Shown here piece by piece: positions 9,573 to 19,656 of a stretch of DNA of 64,000 nucleotides (positions are counted from its first letter, which is position 1; each line of letters opens with the position of its first letter). The stretch is taken from the NCBI RefSeq assembly GCF_023715565.1, contig NZ_JAMBOJ010000015.1, forward strand, positions 22,666 to 86,665, read 5' to 3'. The notes beneath the pieces were generated by a model that saw nothing but the letters and a program-made list of their open reading frames with translations, made no database searches and had not been told where the DNA came from. Source of the stretch: Cytobacillus firmus. Its GTDB lineage: Bacteria; Bacillota; Bacilli; Bacillales; Cytobacillaceae. Position numbers and translations under genes: made by a program.

Positions 9573-10215
9573 CAGAATTAAAATCGCCAAAAGGGTAGCA
9601 AAGGAATTGAAGGAAGGAGAAATCGTCAATCTCGGGGTCGGGATTCCAACCATTATTCCGGATTATCTCGATGATAAAAAGGTTTACCTTCAATCAGAAA
9701 ACGGACTTCTTGGGATGGGTCCTACTCCGTGTGATGAAGACATTGATATGGACTTGATCAGTGCCAGCAAGAAGCCTGTTTCCATGGACCCAGGGGCATC
9801 CCTCTTTGATAGTTCGGATTCTTTCCTGATGATTCGCGGTGGGCATATCGATACAGCAGTATTGGGTGCTTTGCAGGTCGATGAATCGGGAGAAGTTGCC
9901 AATTGGGCAGTACCCGGAGAAACAATTCTTGGAGTTGGAGGAGCCATGGATTTAGTTGCGGGAGCCAGGCGGATGATTATTGCTTCCATGCACCTGTCTA
10001 AAGACGGAAGTCCAAAAATTGTGAAAAAATTATCGTTCCCAAGCAGCGGTACAAGAAAAGCAGACATGATTGTCACCGAACATGCTGTATTTAAATTTCT
10101 CGAAGGAAAAATGTACCTCATAGAAATGCTCTCTGATATTTCGATTGAAGCGTTGCGGGAGATGACAGATGCGGAATTTCATGTGCTCGAAAAAAACAAA
10201 ATGAAAACAAATTAA
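9559..10215 (+). CDS. 3-oxoacid CoA-transferase, subunit B
   Basis: The 218-residue beta subunit has the catalytic glutamate motif SENGLLGMGP near residue 50, where the Glu forms the glutamyl-CoA thioester. It also has the family's VNLGVGIPT and GGAMDLVAGA motifs. The start is a TTG with GGAGG upstream, overlapping the end of subunit A by 14 bp. It pairs with the upstream alpha subunit. The length is normal for ScoB/AtoA. Followed after 13 bp by the TRAP solute receptor. Confidence 0.92.
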   Translation: MSLSDRIKIAKRVAKELKEGEIVNLGVGIPTIIPDYLDDKKVYLQSENGLLGMGPTPCDEDIDMDLISASKKPVSMDPGASLFDSSDSFLMIRGGHIDTAVLGALQVDESGEVANWAVPGETILGVGGAMDLVAGARRMIIASMHLSKDGSPKIVKKLSFPSSGTRKADMIVTEHAVFKFLEGKMYLIEMLSDISIEALREMTDAEFHVLEKNKMKTN

Positions 10216-10228
10216 GGGGGAAAATAAC

Positions 10229-11227
10229 GTGAAAAAAATAATGGCAGTATTAATGGCTTTTATGTTAGTCGTATTGGCAGCTTGTTCTTCGGATGAGGCG
10301 GGAACGAGCGGTAAAGCAAGCGGAGACGGAGGAGCAGAGGGAGCCCCGCGGGATATGGCTTTTGGTTCTGCAACAGTAGGCGGTTTCTGGTACACATTGT
10401 CAGGGGCAATGGGAGAGAAAATGAAGAAGGTTTACCCGGATTCCTCCGTTACGGTTGTAGAGGGCGGATCTGTTTCCAACCTTTTGGGCTTAAGCCAGGG
10501 GACATTTGCTCTTGGATTCAGTAATGGCCAAACCGTACCTGAGGCATTGAACGGAATCAATGCTTTTAAAGAAAAAGTCGATAACGTCAGCACGGTTGCA
10601 ACCCTTTATCCAAATGTATTCCATATCGTTGTTCGCGCAGATTCTGATATTAAGTCAGTAAAAGATTTAAAGGGAAAGAAGGTAAGCCCGGGAATTAAAG
10701 GATACAGTGGAGAGTTGGCATTCCTGGATATTTTAAAGCTGAATGACATGAGCTATGACGATCTGGGCAGCATTGAATATATCGGAACGGCAGATGGAGC
10801 CGATCTTCTGCGTGACGGACATATCGATGCCATTGTAGGAATGGTTTCTGCACCGGTTTCCACTTTCCAGGAGCTGGACACGACCCTCGGAATCCGCCTG
10901 ATTCCTTTGGATGATGAAACAGTTAAAGGCCTGAATGAGTTAAATGAAGGATATTTGGAATATGACATTGAAGGCGGCACATATTCGAATGTGAAAGAAG
11001 ATGTAAAAACAGTTGCCGGCTATACGGTTCTGCTGGTGAATGATGATCTAATGGATGAAGAGTCGGTTTATAAGCTGACTAAAATGATGGTAGAAGAAAA
11101 AGATACATGGACAACATTATCCCCGATTATGAAAGACTTTAATGCAGAGTATTCAGTGCAAAACAACGTGGGCAAGCTGCACCCGGGTGCAGAGAAATAT
11201 TACAAGGAAGTCGGGGCACTTAAATAA
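10229..11227 (+). CDS. TAXI-family TRAP transporter solute-binding lipoprotein
   Basis: The 332-residue secreted receptor has a lipoprotein signal peptide (lipobox LAAC, Cys19) followed by a flexible Gly/Ser linker. The mature part shows TAXI hallmarks: FGSATVGGFWYTLSGAMG, EGGSVSNLLGLSQGTFALGF and KDLKGKKVSPGIKGYSGE. It would capture a carboxylate outside the membrane and hand it to the fused DctQM permease encoded 30 bp downstream. GGGGG stands upstream of its GTG start. TAXI receptors bind glutamate-like or other organic acids, but the ligand cannot be read from sequence. Placement inside the CoA operon suggests it feeds the CoA-transferase. Confidence 0.9.
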   Translation: MKKIMAVLMAFMLVVLAACSSDEAGTSGKASGDGGAEGAPRDMAFGSATVGGFWYTLSGAMGEKMKKVYPDSSVTVVEGGSVSNLLGLSQGTFALGFSNGQTVPEALNGINAFKEKVDNVSTVATLYPNVFHIVVRADSDIKSVKDLKGKKVSPGIKGYSGELAFLDILKLNDMSYDDLGSIEYIGTADGADLLRDGHIDAIVGMVSAPVSTFQELDTTLGIRLIPLDDETVKGLNELNEGYLEYDIEGGTYSNVKEDVKTVAGYTVLLVNDDLMDEESVYKLTKMMVEEKDTWTTLSPIMKDFNAEYSVQNNVGKLHPGAEKYYKEVGALK

Positions 11228-11257
11228 ACCAAAATAATCCTTTAAAAAGAAGGTGAA

Positions 11258-13225
11258 ATGATGTCAAAACACGACGTTACGGAAGCGGAAGCTTCAAAAA
11301 TGATTGCGGAATATGACGAAGATGGTAATCTGAACAGCAAACTGCGCCTATTAAAGGGCACGGCTGGCAGGATCATTTCTATTATTGCCGTTTTAATGTC
11401 TCTTTTTCATCTGTATACAGCATTATTTGGGGTATTTGAATCCATCCTGCAGCGGTCGGCACATCTGGCGTTTGCACTGGCATTAACATTTGCCATTTAT
11501 AAGCCTTCCAAAAAAGCGGTAAAAAATGAAAGCATCCCCTGGTATGATTGGTTGTTTATGGTTCTGTCCATTGCTTGTTATTCCTATTATGTGATGAATT
11601 CCCAGGTCATTTCATCGCGGATGAGCTATATTGAGCCGCTGACAGCACTGGAAATTGCAATAGGAATCATATCCGGCTTGCTGCTGATTGAAGCAACGCG
11701 CCGCGTGATTGGAAATACACTGGTGATTATTATCTTCATTTGCATTGTTTATGGAGTTTGGGGTCATCTGATTACGGGCTCACTTTCCCACCGTGAATTT
11801 ACCATGATGTGGATTATTGATCACCTCTTTTATACGGTGACTGGTATTTTTAGTACTCCTCTTGGGGTATCCGCAACCTTTATCTTCCTTTTTATCCTTT
11901 TCGGTAAGTTTTTAGAGGTTTCGGGTGCAGGTCAATTTTTCATCGATTTATCAGTAGCCGGGATGGGCAAATATCGCGGAGGTCCTGCCAAAACGGCGAT
12001 CGTCGCAAGCTCCATTTTGGGAACCATTTCAGGAAGTGCGGTTGCTAACACAGTAACAACGGGTGCTTTTACGATTCCATTAATGAAAAAAACCGGCTAT
12101 AAGAGCCACTTTGCAGCTGCGGTGGAAGCAGTTTCCTCTACGGGCGGCCAGATCATGCCGCCAATCATGGGAGCTTCGGCTTTCATCATTGCTTCCTATT
12201 TAGGTGTTCCTTATATGGACGTAGCCATCGCTGCCATAATACCCGCAGTTCTTTATTACTGCTGCCTGTATTTCCAGGTGGATATGAGGGCAAGGCGTTT
12301 GGGTCTTGTTGGTCTAAAGAAAGAGGACCTTCCAAAGGTTTCGAGTGTATTGAAAACGGGATTCATTTTCTTTATCCCCTTAGTAGTGATTGTGTTCATG
12401 CTTGCATCTGGCTCTTCACCAATGAAGGCCGGTCTTTACTCTATCGGGGTGACGATATTGGTTGCCGCGTTAAAAGGGGCAACAAGATTATCTTTTTCTA
12501 AGATCTTCAAGGCATTGGATCTAGGAGCCAGAGCTGCCATTGAGACAGCTATTGCCTGTGCGGCATCCGGTTTTATCATCGGAATTATTGGGCTTACCGG
12601 GATAGGCCTTAAATTCAGCAGCCTGATCATTGATTTATCAGGCGGAATTTTAATTATTACGCTTGTATTCACAATGATCACGAGTATCATTCTTGGAATG
12701 GGACTGCCTACCGTTGCGGCATACATCGTACAGGTTCCGCTTACCATTCCTGCATTAATTGAGCTGGGTGTGTCCCCGCTTGCAGCCCATATGTTTGTTT
12801 TCTATTTTGCAGCGTTATCTGCCATAACACCACCGGTAGCTCTGGCTGCATTTGCAGCGGCAGGGCTTGCTGGTTCCGATCCGATGAAAACAGGCCTAAC
12901 CGCAGTAAAGCTTGGCCTCGCAGCATTTATTGTCCCTTATATGTTTGTATATGGGGAAACGTTGCTTCTTGTTGGAGACGCTCCGGATATTATTCTATCT
13001 GTTGCAACCTCCATCATTGGAATTATCGGGATTGCCTGGGCTGCAGAAGGATGGCTGTTCAGACATTCTTATTGGTATGAAAGAGCCGTTCTTTTTATCG
13101 GGGCTCTCCTGATGGTCAACCCGGGGTTTTTGTCAGACATCATTGGCTTTGCGATCCTGGCGGCAATGTTTTTATATCAGAAGTTCGTACCTAGAAATAC
13201 AGTGGTTAATACATTATCAAACTAA
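11258..13225 (+). CDS. TRAP transporter permease, fused small and large subunits (DctQM)
   Basis: The 655-residue polytopic membrane protein is long enough for the fused 4TM plus 12TM form that accompanies TAXI receptors. The N-terminal ~160 residues correspond to the small (DctQ-like) part. The rest is the DctM-like channel, with family motifs such as GTISGSAVANTVTTGAFTIP, SSTGGQIMPPIMGASAFI and ALSAITPPVALAAFAAAG. It would couple substrate uptake to the sodium or proton gradient. The start has GAAGGTG seven bases upstream. The next gene begins 11 bp after its stop. Confidence 0.93.
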   Translation: MMSKHDVTEAEASKMIAEYDEDGNLNSKLRLLKGTAGRIISIIAVLMSLFHLYTALFGVFESILQRSAHLAFALALTFAIYKPSKKAVKNESIPWYDWLFMVLSIACYSYYVMNSQVISSRMSYIEPLTALEIAIGIISGLLLIEATRRVIGNTLVIIIFICIVYGVWGHLITGSLSHREFTMMWIIDHLFYTVTGIFSTPLGVSATFIFLFILFGKFLEVSGAGQFFIDLSVAGMGKYRGGPAKTAIVASSILGTISGSAVANTVTTGAFTIPLMKKTGYKSHFAAAVEAVSSTGGQIMPPIMGASAFIIASYLGVPYMDVAIAAIIPAVLYYCCLYFQVDMRARRLGLVGLKKEDLPKVSSVLKTGFIFFIPLVVIVFMLASGSSPMKAGLYSIGVTILVAALKGATRLSFSKIFKALDLGARAAIETAIACAASGFIIGIIGLTGIGLKFSSLIIDLSGGILIITLVFTMITSIILGMGLPTVAAYIVQVPLTIPALIELGVSPLAAHMFVFYFAALSAITPPVALAAFAAAGLAGSDPMKTGLTAVKLGLAAFIVPYMFVYGETLLLVGDAPDIILSVATSIIGIIGIAWAAEGWLFRHSYWYERAVLFIGALLMVNPGFLSDIIGFAILAAMFLYQKFVPRNTVVNTLSN

Positions 13226-13236
13226 GGGGGAACAGA

Positions 13237-14082
13237 ATGAACACTATCACAGTAGTAGGTTCAGGTGTTATGGGAAAAGGGATTGCTTATACCTGTGCCG
13301 TTTCGGGATTTGAAGTTTACTTGAATGACATTAATCAGGAAATAGTAGATAAAGCCAAAAACGATATTTATAGCTTATTGGAAGGCAGTCTTCAAAAAGG
13401 ATTTATTTCTGAAGAACAATATGGGAAAGCAAAAGACCGGCTTCATTTTGAAACAGATTTAGAGACTGCTGCGAAAAATGCGGACCTTGTCATTGAAGCA
13501 GTTCTGGAAAAGATAGAATTGAAGATTGATATTTTTAAAAAGCTGGACAGCATCTGTTCCCCGGAAACCATTCTGGCCACAAATACTTCAACAATGAGCC
13601 CAACGGAAATTGGGGCACAAACATCACGGCCCGATAAAGTGGTGGCCATGCACTTCTTTAATCCGGTCCACAAAATGAAGCTGATTGAAATTATCCGTGG
13701 ACTGGAAACATCTGATGGCACGGTCCGCATGGTGAAAGAAGTCGGTGAAAAGCTTAAGAAGGAAACCGTTGAAGTGAACGAATTTCCGGGATTCGTCACT
13801 TCCCGGATGAATTGCCTGATCGGCAATGAGGCGATGAATATGCTGATGGAAGGAGTAGCCTCTGCTGAAGACATCGATAAAGCCTTGAAGCTGGGGCTTA
13901 ACCACCCGATGGGCCCGCTCGCACTGGCAGATTTAGTAGGCTTGGATACCCGGCTGCGCAATATGGAGTATCTATACCAGACGCTTGGGGAGAAGTACCG
14001 TCCTTGTCCGCTGCTTATCAAATATGTAAAAGCCGGACGGCTGGGGAAAAAGAGTGGAAGAGGATTCTATCAATATTCTTAA
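13237..14082 (+). CDS. 3-hydroxyacyl-CoA dehydrogenase
   Basis: This 281-residue NAD-dependent enzyme oxidises 3-hydroxyacyl-CoA to 3-oxoacyl-CoA. It has an N-terminal Rossmann loop (VVGSGVMGKGIAYTCAVSGF), the catalytic His region MHFFNPVHKMKLIEI and the C-terminal domain (NHPMGPLALADLVGLDTRL). The size and domain order match the short monofunctional HBD/PaaH type. It has GGGGG upstream and sits between the transporter and an enoyl-CoA hydratase, so this part of the operon performs successive beta-oxidation steps. Confidence 0.93.
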   Translation: MNTITVVGSGVMGKGIAYTCAVSGFEVYLNDINQEIVDKAKNDIYSLLEGSLQKGFISEEQYGKAKDRLHFETDLETAAKNADLVIEAVLEKIELKIDIFKKLDSICSPETILATNTSTMSPTEIGAQTSRPDKVVAMHFFNPVHKMKLIEIIRGLETSDGTVRMVKEVGEKLKKETVEVNEFPGFVTSRMNCLIGNEAMNMLMEGVASAEDIDKALKLGLNHPMGPLALADLVGLDTRLRNMEYLYQTLGEKYRPCPLLIKYVKAGRLGKKSGRGFYQYS

Positions 14083-14093
14083 GGGGTGAGAAC

Positions 14094-14873
14094 ATGCATC
14101 AATACGAAAAGCTGCTTGTTCAAATCGAACAGGGGATTATGTGGCTGACCATTAACCGTCCTGAACAGCGTAATGCTTTAAATCAGGAGACACTCCAGGA
14201 GCTTGAAGATGCCTTTAGCTGGGCGGAAGCAAATGATGAGGTGATATGCATCATCATCCAGGGAGCAGGGGGAAAATCCTTTGCAGCAGGAGCGGATATA
14301 AAGCAGCTTCATGATAGAAAAATGCTTGAGGCATTGATTCCGGGCATGCAGGGGCTCTACAAAAAAATCGAACAATCGGGCAAAGTAACGATTGCGGCTG
14401 TAAAGGGATATGCACTGGGTGGAGGGTGCGAGCTGGCCCTTGCCTGTGACATTCGAATAGCAGCGAAAAAAGCAAAATTCGGCTTGCCGGAGCTTAACCT
14501 GGGCATCATTCCTGGAGCAGGCGGAACACAGCGCCTATCCAGGGTGGTTGGCAAGGGAAGGGCACTTGATATGATCTTGACAGGCAAAATTATAGATGGA
14601 GAAGAAGCTGAAAGAATCGGTCTGGTTACATACCTTGCAGCCGATGATGAATTGGAGGAGAAAGCAGAGGAGGTTGCCTCTCAAATTCTTAAAAAAGGCC
14701 CGGTTGCAATTAAGCTGGCAAAGCTTGCTGTCCACAAAGGTTTTGATATTGACCTGGAGACAGCCATGCTGATTGAGAAGCTTTCACAGGCTGTAGCTTT
14801 TGGGACAGAGGATAAAAGAGAAGGTACGGCAGCATTCCTGGAAAAAAGAACGGCAGAATTTACTAACCAATAA
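14094..14873 (+). CDS. Enoyl-CoA hydratase/isomerase family protein
   Basis: The 259-residue crotonase-fold enzyme adds water to 2-enoyl-CoA. The oxyanion-hole elements are [10 protein letters not shown] and [13 protein letters not shown], and the catalytic Glu region is [17 protein letters not shown] chose the ATG at 14094 because AAGGGGTG lies seven bases upstream and the protein then begins at the normal point of the family. An earlier in-frame start would sit inside the previous gene. Located 11 bp after the hydroxyacyl-CoA dehydrogenase. Confidence 0.92.
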   Translation: MHQYEKLLVQIEQGIMWLTINRPEQRNALNQETLQELEDAFSWAEANDEVICIIIQGAGGKSFAAGADIKQLHDRKMLEALIPGMQGLYKKIEQSGKVTIAAVKGYALGGGCELALACDIRIAAKKAKFGLPELNLGIIPGAGGTQRLSRVVGKGRALDMILTGKIIDGEEAERIGLVTYLAADDELEEKAEEVASQILKKGPVAIKLAKLAVHKGFDIDLETAMLIEKLSQAVAFGTEDKREGTAAFLEKRTAEFTNQ

Positions 14874-14886
14874 GGGAGAGATAGAA

Positions 14887-16047
14887 ATGGACTTTAATTT
14901 TTCAGAAGATATAAATTTTTTAAGAGAAAATGTGCGTAAATTTGTAAAAGAAGAAGCAGAACCATTGGCGATGGAAATTGAAGAAAAAGATATGATACCA
15001 GAAAAGCTGGTGGAGATGTCTAAGGAAATGGGCTTATTCGGATTAAGCATTCCGGAAGAATATGGCGGGCTCGGCCTTGACATGGTCGGAAAGTGCGCCA
15101 TTTACGAAGAGCTTGGCAAAACACATAATGGCTATACCACTTTAATAGGGGCACATACGGGAATCGGCTCTGTCGGAATAGTGGAGCTTGGAACAGAAGA
15201 GCAAAAGCAAAAATACCTGCCGAAAATGGCAACCGGGGAATGGATCGGCGCTTTTGCTTTAACCGAGCCGAGCGCTGGCTCGAACGCTGCGGCACTGAAA
15301 ACGACTGCAGTCAGAAAAGGTGATAAATATATTTTAAATGGATCCAAGCATTATATTACGAATGCGGTTGACGGGCACGTCTTTACCGTAATGGCAGTAA
15401 CGGACCGGGCAAAAGGGGCGAAAGGAATTACCTCCTTTATAGTTGAAAAAGACTTCCCCGGCTTTGTACTTGGGAGTGTCGAACAAAAAATGGGATTAAG
15501 AGGCTCCCATTCGGCAGAGCTTTTCTTTGAAAATATGGAGGTTCCCGCCGAGAACGTTCTTGGTACAGAAGGACAGGGATATATCAATGCACTGAAAATC
15601 CTGGCCAATGGGCGTGCTGGCCTGGCTGCCAGAAACCTTGGCTCCTGTGAAAAGCTTCTTGAGCACTGCCTGCAATATACTCAGGAACGGGAGCAATTTG
15701 GCAAGCCGATCATCGAAGTGCAGGCTGTTCAGCATATGCTGGCTGACATCAGCATGCAAATCGAAGTGCTTAGATCCATGACGTACCGGGTTGCCTGGAT
15801 GACCGATCAAAAAATGAGAGTTGTCAAAGAGGCTGCTATCGCAAAGCTATTTGCGTCAGAAGTATATAACAAAGTGGCAGACTTAGCGGTGCAAATCCAC
15901 GGCGGAATCGGCTATATGAGAGACTATCCGATTGAACGCTACTTCAGAGATGCAAGAATTACAAAAATCTACGAAGGAACCTCTGAGATACAGCGCAATA
16001 TCATTGCGAATGAGCTTAAGCGGGAATCCTCATATGTGGGGGTGTAA
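14887..16047 (+). CDS. Acyl-CoA dehydrogenase
   Basis: The 386-residue FAD enzyme introduces the 2,3-double bond in acyl-CoA and passes electrons to ETF. Family motifs are [19 protein letters not shown], the FAD/helix region [10 protein letters not shown] and the catalytic Glu in IYEGTSEIQ. The ATG at 14887 has GGGAGAG upstream and gives the usual N-terminus ([14 protein letters not shown]). It lies 13 bp after the hydratase and 3 bp before the thiolase. No ETF genes lie nearby, so it must use ETF encoded elsewhere. Confidence 0.93.
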   Translation: MDFNFSEDINFLRENVRKFVKEEAEPLAMEIEEKDMIPEKLVEMSKEMGLFGLSIPEEYGGLGLDMVGKCAIYEELGKTHNGYTTLIGAHTGIGSVGIVELGTEEQKQKYLPKMATGEWIGAFALTEPSAGSNAAALKTTAVRKGDKYILNGSKHYITNAVDGHVFTVMAVTDRAKGAKGITSFIVEKDFPGFVLGSVEQKMGLRGSHSAELFFENMEVPAENVLGTEGQGYINALKILANGRAGLAARNLGSCEKLLEHCLQYTQEREQFGKPIIEVQAVQHMLADISMQIEVLRSMTYRVAWMTDQKMRVVKEAAIAKLFASEVYNKVADLAVQIHGGIGYMRDYPIERYFRDARITKIYEGTSEIQRNIIANELKRESSYVGV

Positions 16048-16050
16048 GGC

Positions 16051-17244
16051 ATGAATCAAGCATATATTGTCGAATCAGTCCGGACAGCTATTGGCAGAAT
16101 GGGCGGAACAATAAAAGACGTTCCAGTTGATCATCTGGCAGAGAAAGTTATTCGGGAGGTACTGAATCGCTCTCATTCCGGCGTCCAAGTAGATGAAGTG
16201 ATTCTTGGCCAGGCCAAGCAAAGTGCAGATACTTCGAATCTTGCACGGCTCGCTGCTTTAAGAGCTGAGTTGCCTATTGAGGTTACAGGCTATACAGTTC
16301 ACCGCCAATGCGGATCCGGTCTTCAGGCCATCAATAATGCCGATATGCAAATCAGGCTTGGATACTCTGATGTAATTGTGGCCGGTGGAGCTGAAAGCAT
16401 GAGCACAGCCCCATACTATATCCGGAACGCGCGCTACGGTTTTCAGGCTGGAAATTCGCAAATTCTGGACCCGAATACCGAAAGCCAGCCTTGTTCCCAG
16501 CCAATTGAAAAATATGGGAATCTGACAATGGGATTAACCGCTGAAAACCTGGCTGAGAAGTATGGTATTTCAAGGGAAGAGCAGGATGAATTTGCGCTTC
16601 GCAGCCAGGAGCTTGCGCATGCAGCCATTGAATCTGGCCGTTTTGAAAAGGAAATCATCCCGGTTGAATATAAGCAAAAAAGAGAAACACAGCTTTTTAG
16701 TGTGGATGAGCATCCGCGCAGTACAGATATCGGGAAGCTCTCGAAGCTTAAGGCCGTCTTTAAGGAAAATGGAACCGTGACAGCAGGCAATGCCAGCGGC
16801 CGCAATGACGGTGCTTCCGTCCTTTTGATGATGAATGAAGCGAAGGTAAATGAATATGGCTTAAAGCCAAAAGCGAAAATCATTGCCCGGGCTGTGAGTG
16901 GAGTATCTCCGGAAATTATGGGGATTGGTCCTGTAACCTCTACATTTAAAGCGTTAAAGCAATGTGGTTTATCGATGGGTGACATTGGACTGATAGAGTT
17001 GAATGAAGCATTTGCAGCTCAGGCACTTTCAGTCATCCGTGAATCCGGAATGGATATTAATAAGGTGAATGTAAACGGCGGAGCCATTGCTTTAGGACAT
17101 CCTATTGGAGCAACAGGAGCCATTCTGATGACAAAGCTACTTCACGAAATGGAGCGGAGAGGCGAAAAATATGGTCTGGTCACTCTTTGTATTGGCGGCG
17201 GCCAGGGAATTACCACCATAATTGAAAACCTTCAAGTTTCATAA
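16051..17244 (+). CDS. Acetyl-CoA acetyltransferase (thiolase)
   Basis: The 397-residue thiolase cleaves 3-oxoacyl-CoA with CoA, releasing acetyl-CoA. The acyl-accepting Cys is in HRQCGSGLQA (~90), the His in GHPIGATGA (~350) and the second Cys in CIGGGQG near the C-terminus. It completes the beta-oxidation set with the three preceding genes. The start is 3 bp after the acyl-CoA dehydrogenase stop, with a weak GGGGGTG ribosome site in that gene's end. The length and all catalytic residues are normal. Confidence 0.94.
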   Translation: MNQAYIVESVRTAIGRMGGTIKDVPVDHLAEKVIREVLNRSHSGVQVDEVILGQAKQSADTSNLARLAALRAELPIEVTGYTVHRQCGSGLQAINNADMQIRLGYSDVIVAGGAESMSTAPYYIRNARYGFQAGNSQILDPNTESQPCSQPIEKYGNLTMGLTAENLAEKYGISREEQDEFALRSQELAHAAIESGRFEKEIIPVEYKQKRETQLFSVDEHPRSTDIGKLSKLKAVFKENGTVTAGNASGRNDGASVLLMMNEAKVNEYGLKPKAKIIARAVSGVSPEIMGIGPVTSTFKALKQCGLSMGDIGLIELNEAFAAQALSVIRESGMDINKVNVNGGAIALGHPIGATGAILMTKLLHEMERRGEKYGLVTLCIGGGQGITTIIENLQVS

Positions 17245-17265
17245 TATCCATGAAGGAGTGTTGAG

Positions 17266-18267
17266 ATGACCAGACCTCATATTGTTCAGATTCTCCCCAT
17301 GTATCATGAAGATGGGGAGGCTGTACTGAACAGACATGCTGAAGTGAAGAAATTCATCGAATTTAACGAATCAGAGATTTGCACCTACCTTCAGAATAAT
17401 AAAGTTGATGCAATCATCCTCCGGGCCCCGGCAAGGATTACTCCTGCCATTTTGGACAGCTGCCATCAAGTAAAGGCTATTTCTGGAGCTGGAGTAGGTC
17501 TTGATAATATAGATGTAGAATATGCAACAAAGAAGGGAATCCCCATTTTACATGCTCCGAAGCTCAATAGTACGGCAACAGCAGAACACGCAGTGAGCCT
17601 GCTCTTAGCGGTAATGAAGAAAACGGCCTATTTTGACAGGGAAACCAGGAGTGGGAACTTTCAGTCAAGGGATGGTGAATTTACTTTTGAATTGGAAGGA
17701 AAGCAGCTGGGGCTTGTTGGTTTTGGGAGTATTGCGCAAAAAGTTGCCAGGATTTTAGTCCATGGCTTTGGAATGAAAGCTATCGCGTATGTCAGGACAA
17801 TCAATTCAGAAAAACAGCAAGCGGCTGACAGTATAGGAGTGGAATTAACGACTTCTTTAGAAAATCTTTTTTCAATAAGTGATGTTGTAAGCTTACATAT
17901 CCCATTAACCATAGAAACAGATAAACTGGTAGATTATCATTTGCTTTCGCTTATGAAAGAAACAGCGGTCCTGATAAACACTGCCCGGGGCGGCGTGATC
18001 AACGAGGAAGATTTGGCAGAGGCATTGAAACAGAATCGAATTCTTGGTGCAGGGATCGATGTTTTTGCCGATGAGCCTCCGCCTCCTGATCATCCCTTTT
18101 TTCAACTTAAGCAAGTAACTATGAGTCCGCACATTGGCGGAATCAGTCTTGAGGCGGCAAGGAAAACCTCCATGCTGATTGCAGAGAACCTAATACTTGC
18201 CATTCAAGGTCAAAAGCTTTCTGTCATAGCTAATCAAGCTGAGCTGAACGAAGCAGGGAAGGGGTAA
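17266..18267 (+). CDS. D-isomer-specific 2-hydroxyacid dehydrogenase
   Basis: The 333-residue NAD-dependent dehydrogenase belongs to the phosphoglycerate/hydroxypyruvate dehydrogenase family. It has the nucleotide loop GLVGFGSIAQKVA, catalytic Arg in NTARGGVINEEDL, Glu in DVFADEPPPPDHP and His in MSPHIGGIS. It lacks an ACT domain, so it is not the long form of SerA. AAGGAG stands before its ATG. Inside this operon it may reduce or oxidise a 2-hydroxy or 2-oxo acid linked to the imported substrate; the exact reaction is unknown. Confidence 0.88.
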   Translation: MTRPHIVQILPMYHEDGEAVLNRHAEVKKFIEFNESEICTYLQNNKVDAIILRAPARITPAILDSCHQVKAISGAGVGLDNIDVEYATKKGIPILHAPKLNSTATAEHAVSLLLAVMKKTAYFDRETRSGNFQSRDGEFTFELEGKQLGLVGFGSIAQKVARILVHGFGMKAIAYVRTINSEKQQAADSIGVELTTSLENLFSISDVVSLHIPLTIETDKLVDYHLLSLMKETAVLINTARGGVINEEDLAEALKQNRILGAGIDVFADEPPPPDHPFFQLKQVTMSPHIGGISLEAARKTSMLIAENLILAIQGQKLSVIANQAELNEAGKG

Positions 18268-18272
18268 TTTTC

Positions 18273-18686
18273 ATGACAGCAGAACATCTGCAGAAAGTGA
18301 AAACAGATTTTGAAAGCAGCCCATTCTGGAACTTTATCGGATTGGAATTAAGAGAATTAAGAGAAGGCTATGTTTTGCTGGCGCTGCCCATACAGAAGGA
18401 TTTCATAAATGTAAGAAATTCTGTGCATGGGGGCATCTATGCATCGGTAATGGATACAGCAATGGGCATGGCAGGCAGGTCGCTGGGATATGATGAGGTT
18501 GCGACAATCCATCTAAACATTCAATACCTTAAATCTGTGATGGAAGGAACGGTAAACTCCGAAGCAGAGATTATTCATCAGAACCGCAGCACGGTATTAA
18601 TCGAAAGCAGGCTGATGAATGAAGACGGTGAACTGATTGGACATTGCACCGGAACCTTTAAGCTGTCTAAAGGTGAAAAGGGATGA
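18273..18686 (+). CDS. PaaI-family hotdog acyl-CoA thioesterase
   Basis: The 137-residue single hotdog-domain protein has the PaaI motif NSVHGGIYASVMDTAMGMA, in which the Asp is the catalytic base candidate. It would hydrolyse acyl- or aryl-CoA dead-end intermediates and so recycle CoA. It is 5 bp after the 2-hydroxyacid dehydrogenase and overlaps the next gene by 4 bp, indicating translational coupling. The length is typical. Confidence 0.88.
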   Translation: MTAEHLQKVKTDFESSPFWNFIGLELRELREGYVLLALPIQKDFINVRNSVHGGIYASVMDTAMGMAGRSLGYDEVATIHLNIQYLKSVMEGTVNSEAEIIHQNRSTVLIESRLMNEDGELIGHCTGTFKLSKGEKG

Positions 18687-19645
18687 TGCAAACAGCTGTC
18701 ACAGAGATGTTTGGTATCCGCTATCCCATTATCCAAGGGGGGCTTCAAGGGCTTGGAACATCACCGCTTGTGTCCGCCGTATCGAATGCAGGCGGACTCG
18801 GTCTTATAACAGCCGGAAGCTTTTCCTCCAAGGAAGAAATGCTGGAGGATATTGAGTCGGCAAGAAAGCTCACATCCAAACCCTTTGGCGTAAATATCGC
18901 TCTTGGAATCCGCAAGCCGATGGATGAATATGTGGAAGGGGCGATCGAAGCCCGTGTACCCATAGTGTTCACCTCCGGAAATAACCCCGAGAAATATATG
19001 GAGAGCCTTAAAGCTAACGGAATAAAAGTCGTTCATGTCGTGCCCTCTGTAAGATTTGCCAGAAAAGCAGAATCAATTGGCTGCGATGCAGTGGTCGTGG
19101 TTGGATACGAATGCGGGGGCCATCCGGGCAAAGAGGATGTAACCAGTCTTACCTTGATACAAAAGGCTGTTAAGGAGCTTTCGATACCTGTCATTGCAGC
19201 AGGAGGGTTTTCAACAGGAAAATCAGCTCTTGCTGCTTTTGCTTTAGGGGCACAAGCAGTGCAGATGGGTACAAGGTTCTTGGCTTCCAGGGAAACGGCA
19301 CTCCATGAGTCGATCAAAGATAAATTGATGCAGCTTCAGGAAACAGATACCGTGCTTGTGAAAAAATCAATCGGGAAAGCCATGAGAGTAATGAAAACAG
19401 AACGTGCGATGGAATTGCTGAAAAAGGAAGAAGACGGAGCAGCTTTAGAGGAGATTTTTCCATATATAAGCGGTGAATCCTATATGGAACTAATTAAAAA
19501 TGGCAACGAACATTCCGGTGTCATCTCATTAGGGCAGACCATTGGATTAATAGATGAAATTAAAAAGACAGAAGACATTATCAAGGATATAGTGCAGGAA
19601 TACGAACAGCAGCTTGAATATTTGTACAGGAATTTTAATAGATAG
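18683..19645 (+). CDS. Nitronate monooxygenase / FabK-like flavoprotein
   Basis: The 320-residue TIM-barrel FMN protein belongs to the NMO (2-nitropropane dioxygenase)/FabK family. Visible motifs are YPIIQGGLQGLGTSPLVSAV, GYECGGHPGKEDV, VIAAGGFSTGKSALAA and QMGTRFLASRE. Members either oxidise nitroalkanes or reduce enoyl thioesters, and sequence does not separate the two here. Its place after a thioesterase and before a ketoreductase favours a role on CoA thioesters (inference). It starts in the 3' end of the thioesterase gene (4-bp overlap). Confidence 0.85.
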   Translation: MMQTAVTEMFGIRYPIIQGGLQGLGTSPLVSAVSNAGGLGLITAGSFSSKEEMLEDIESARKLTSKPFGVNIALGIRKPMDEYVEGAIEARVPIVFTSGNNPEKYMESLKANGIKVVHVVPSVRFARKAESIGCDAVVVVGYECGGHPGKEDVTSLTLIQKAVKELSIPVIAAGGFSTGKSALAAFALGAQAVQMGTRFLASRETALHESIKDKLMQLQETDTVLVKKSIGKAMRVMKTERAMELLKKEEDGAALEEIFPYISGESYMELIKNGNEHSGVISLGQTIGLIDEIKKTEDIIKDIVQEYEQQLEYLYRNFNR

Positions 19646-19656
19646 GAGCGAAGCTA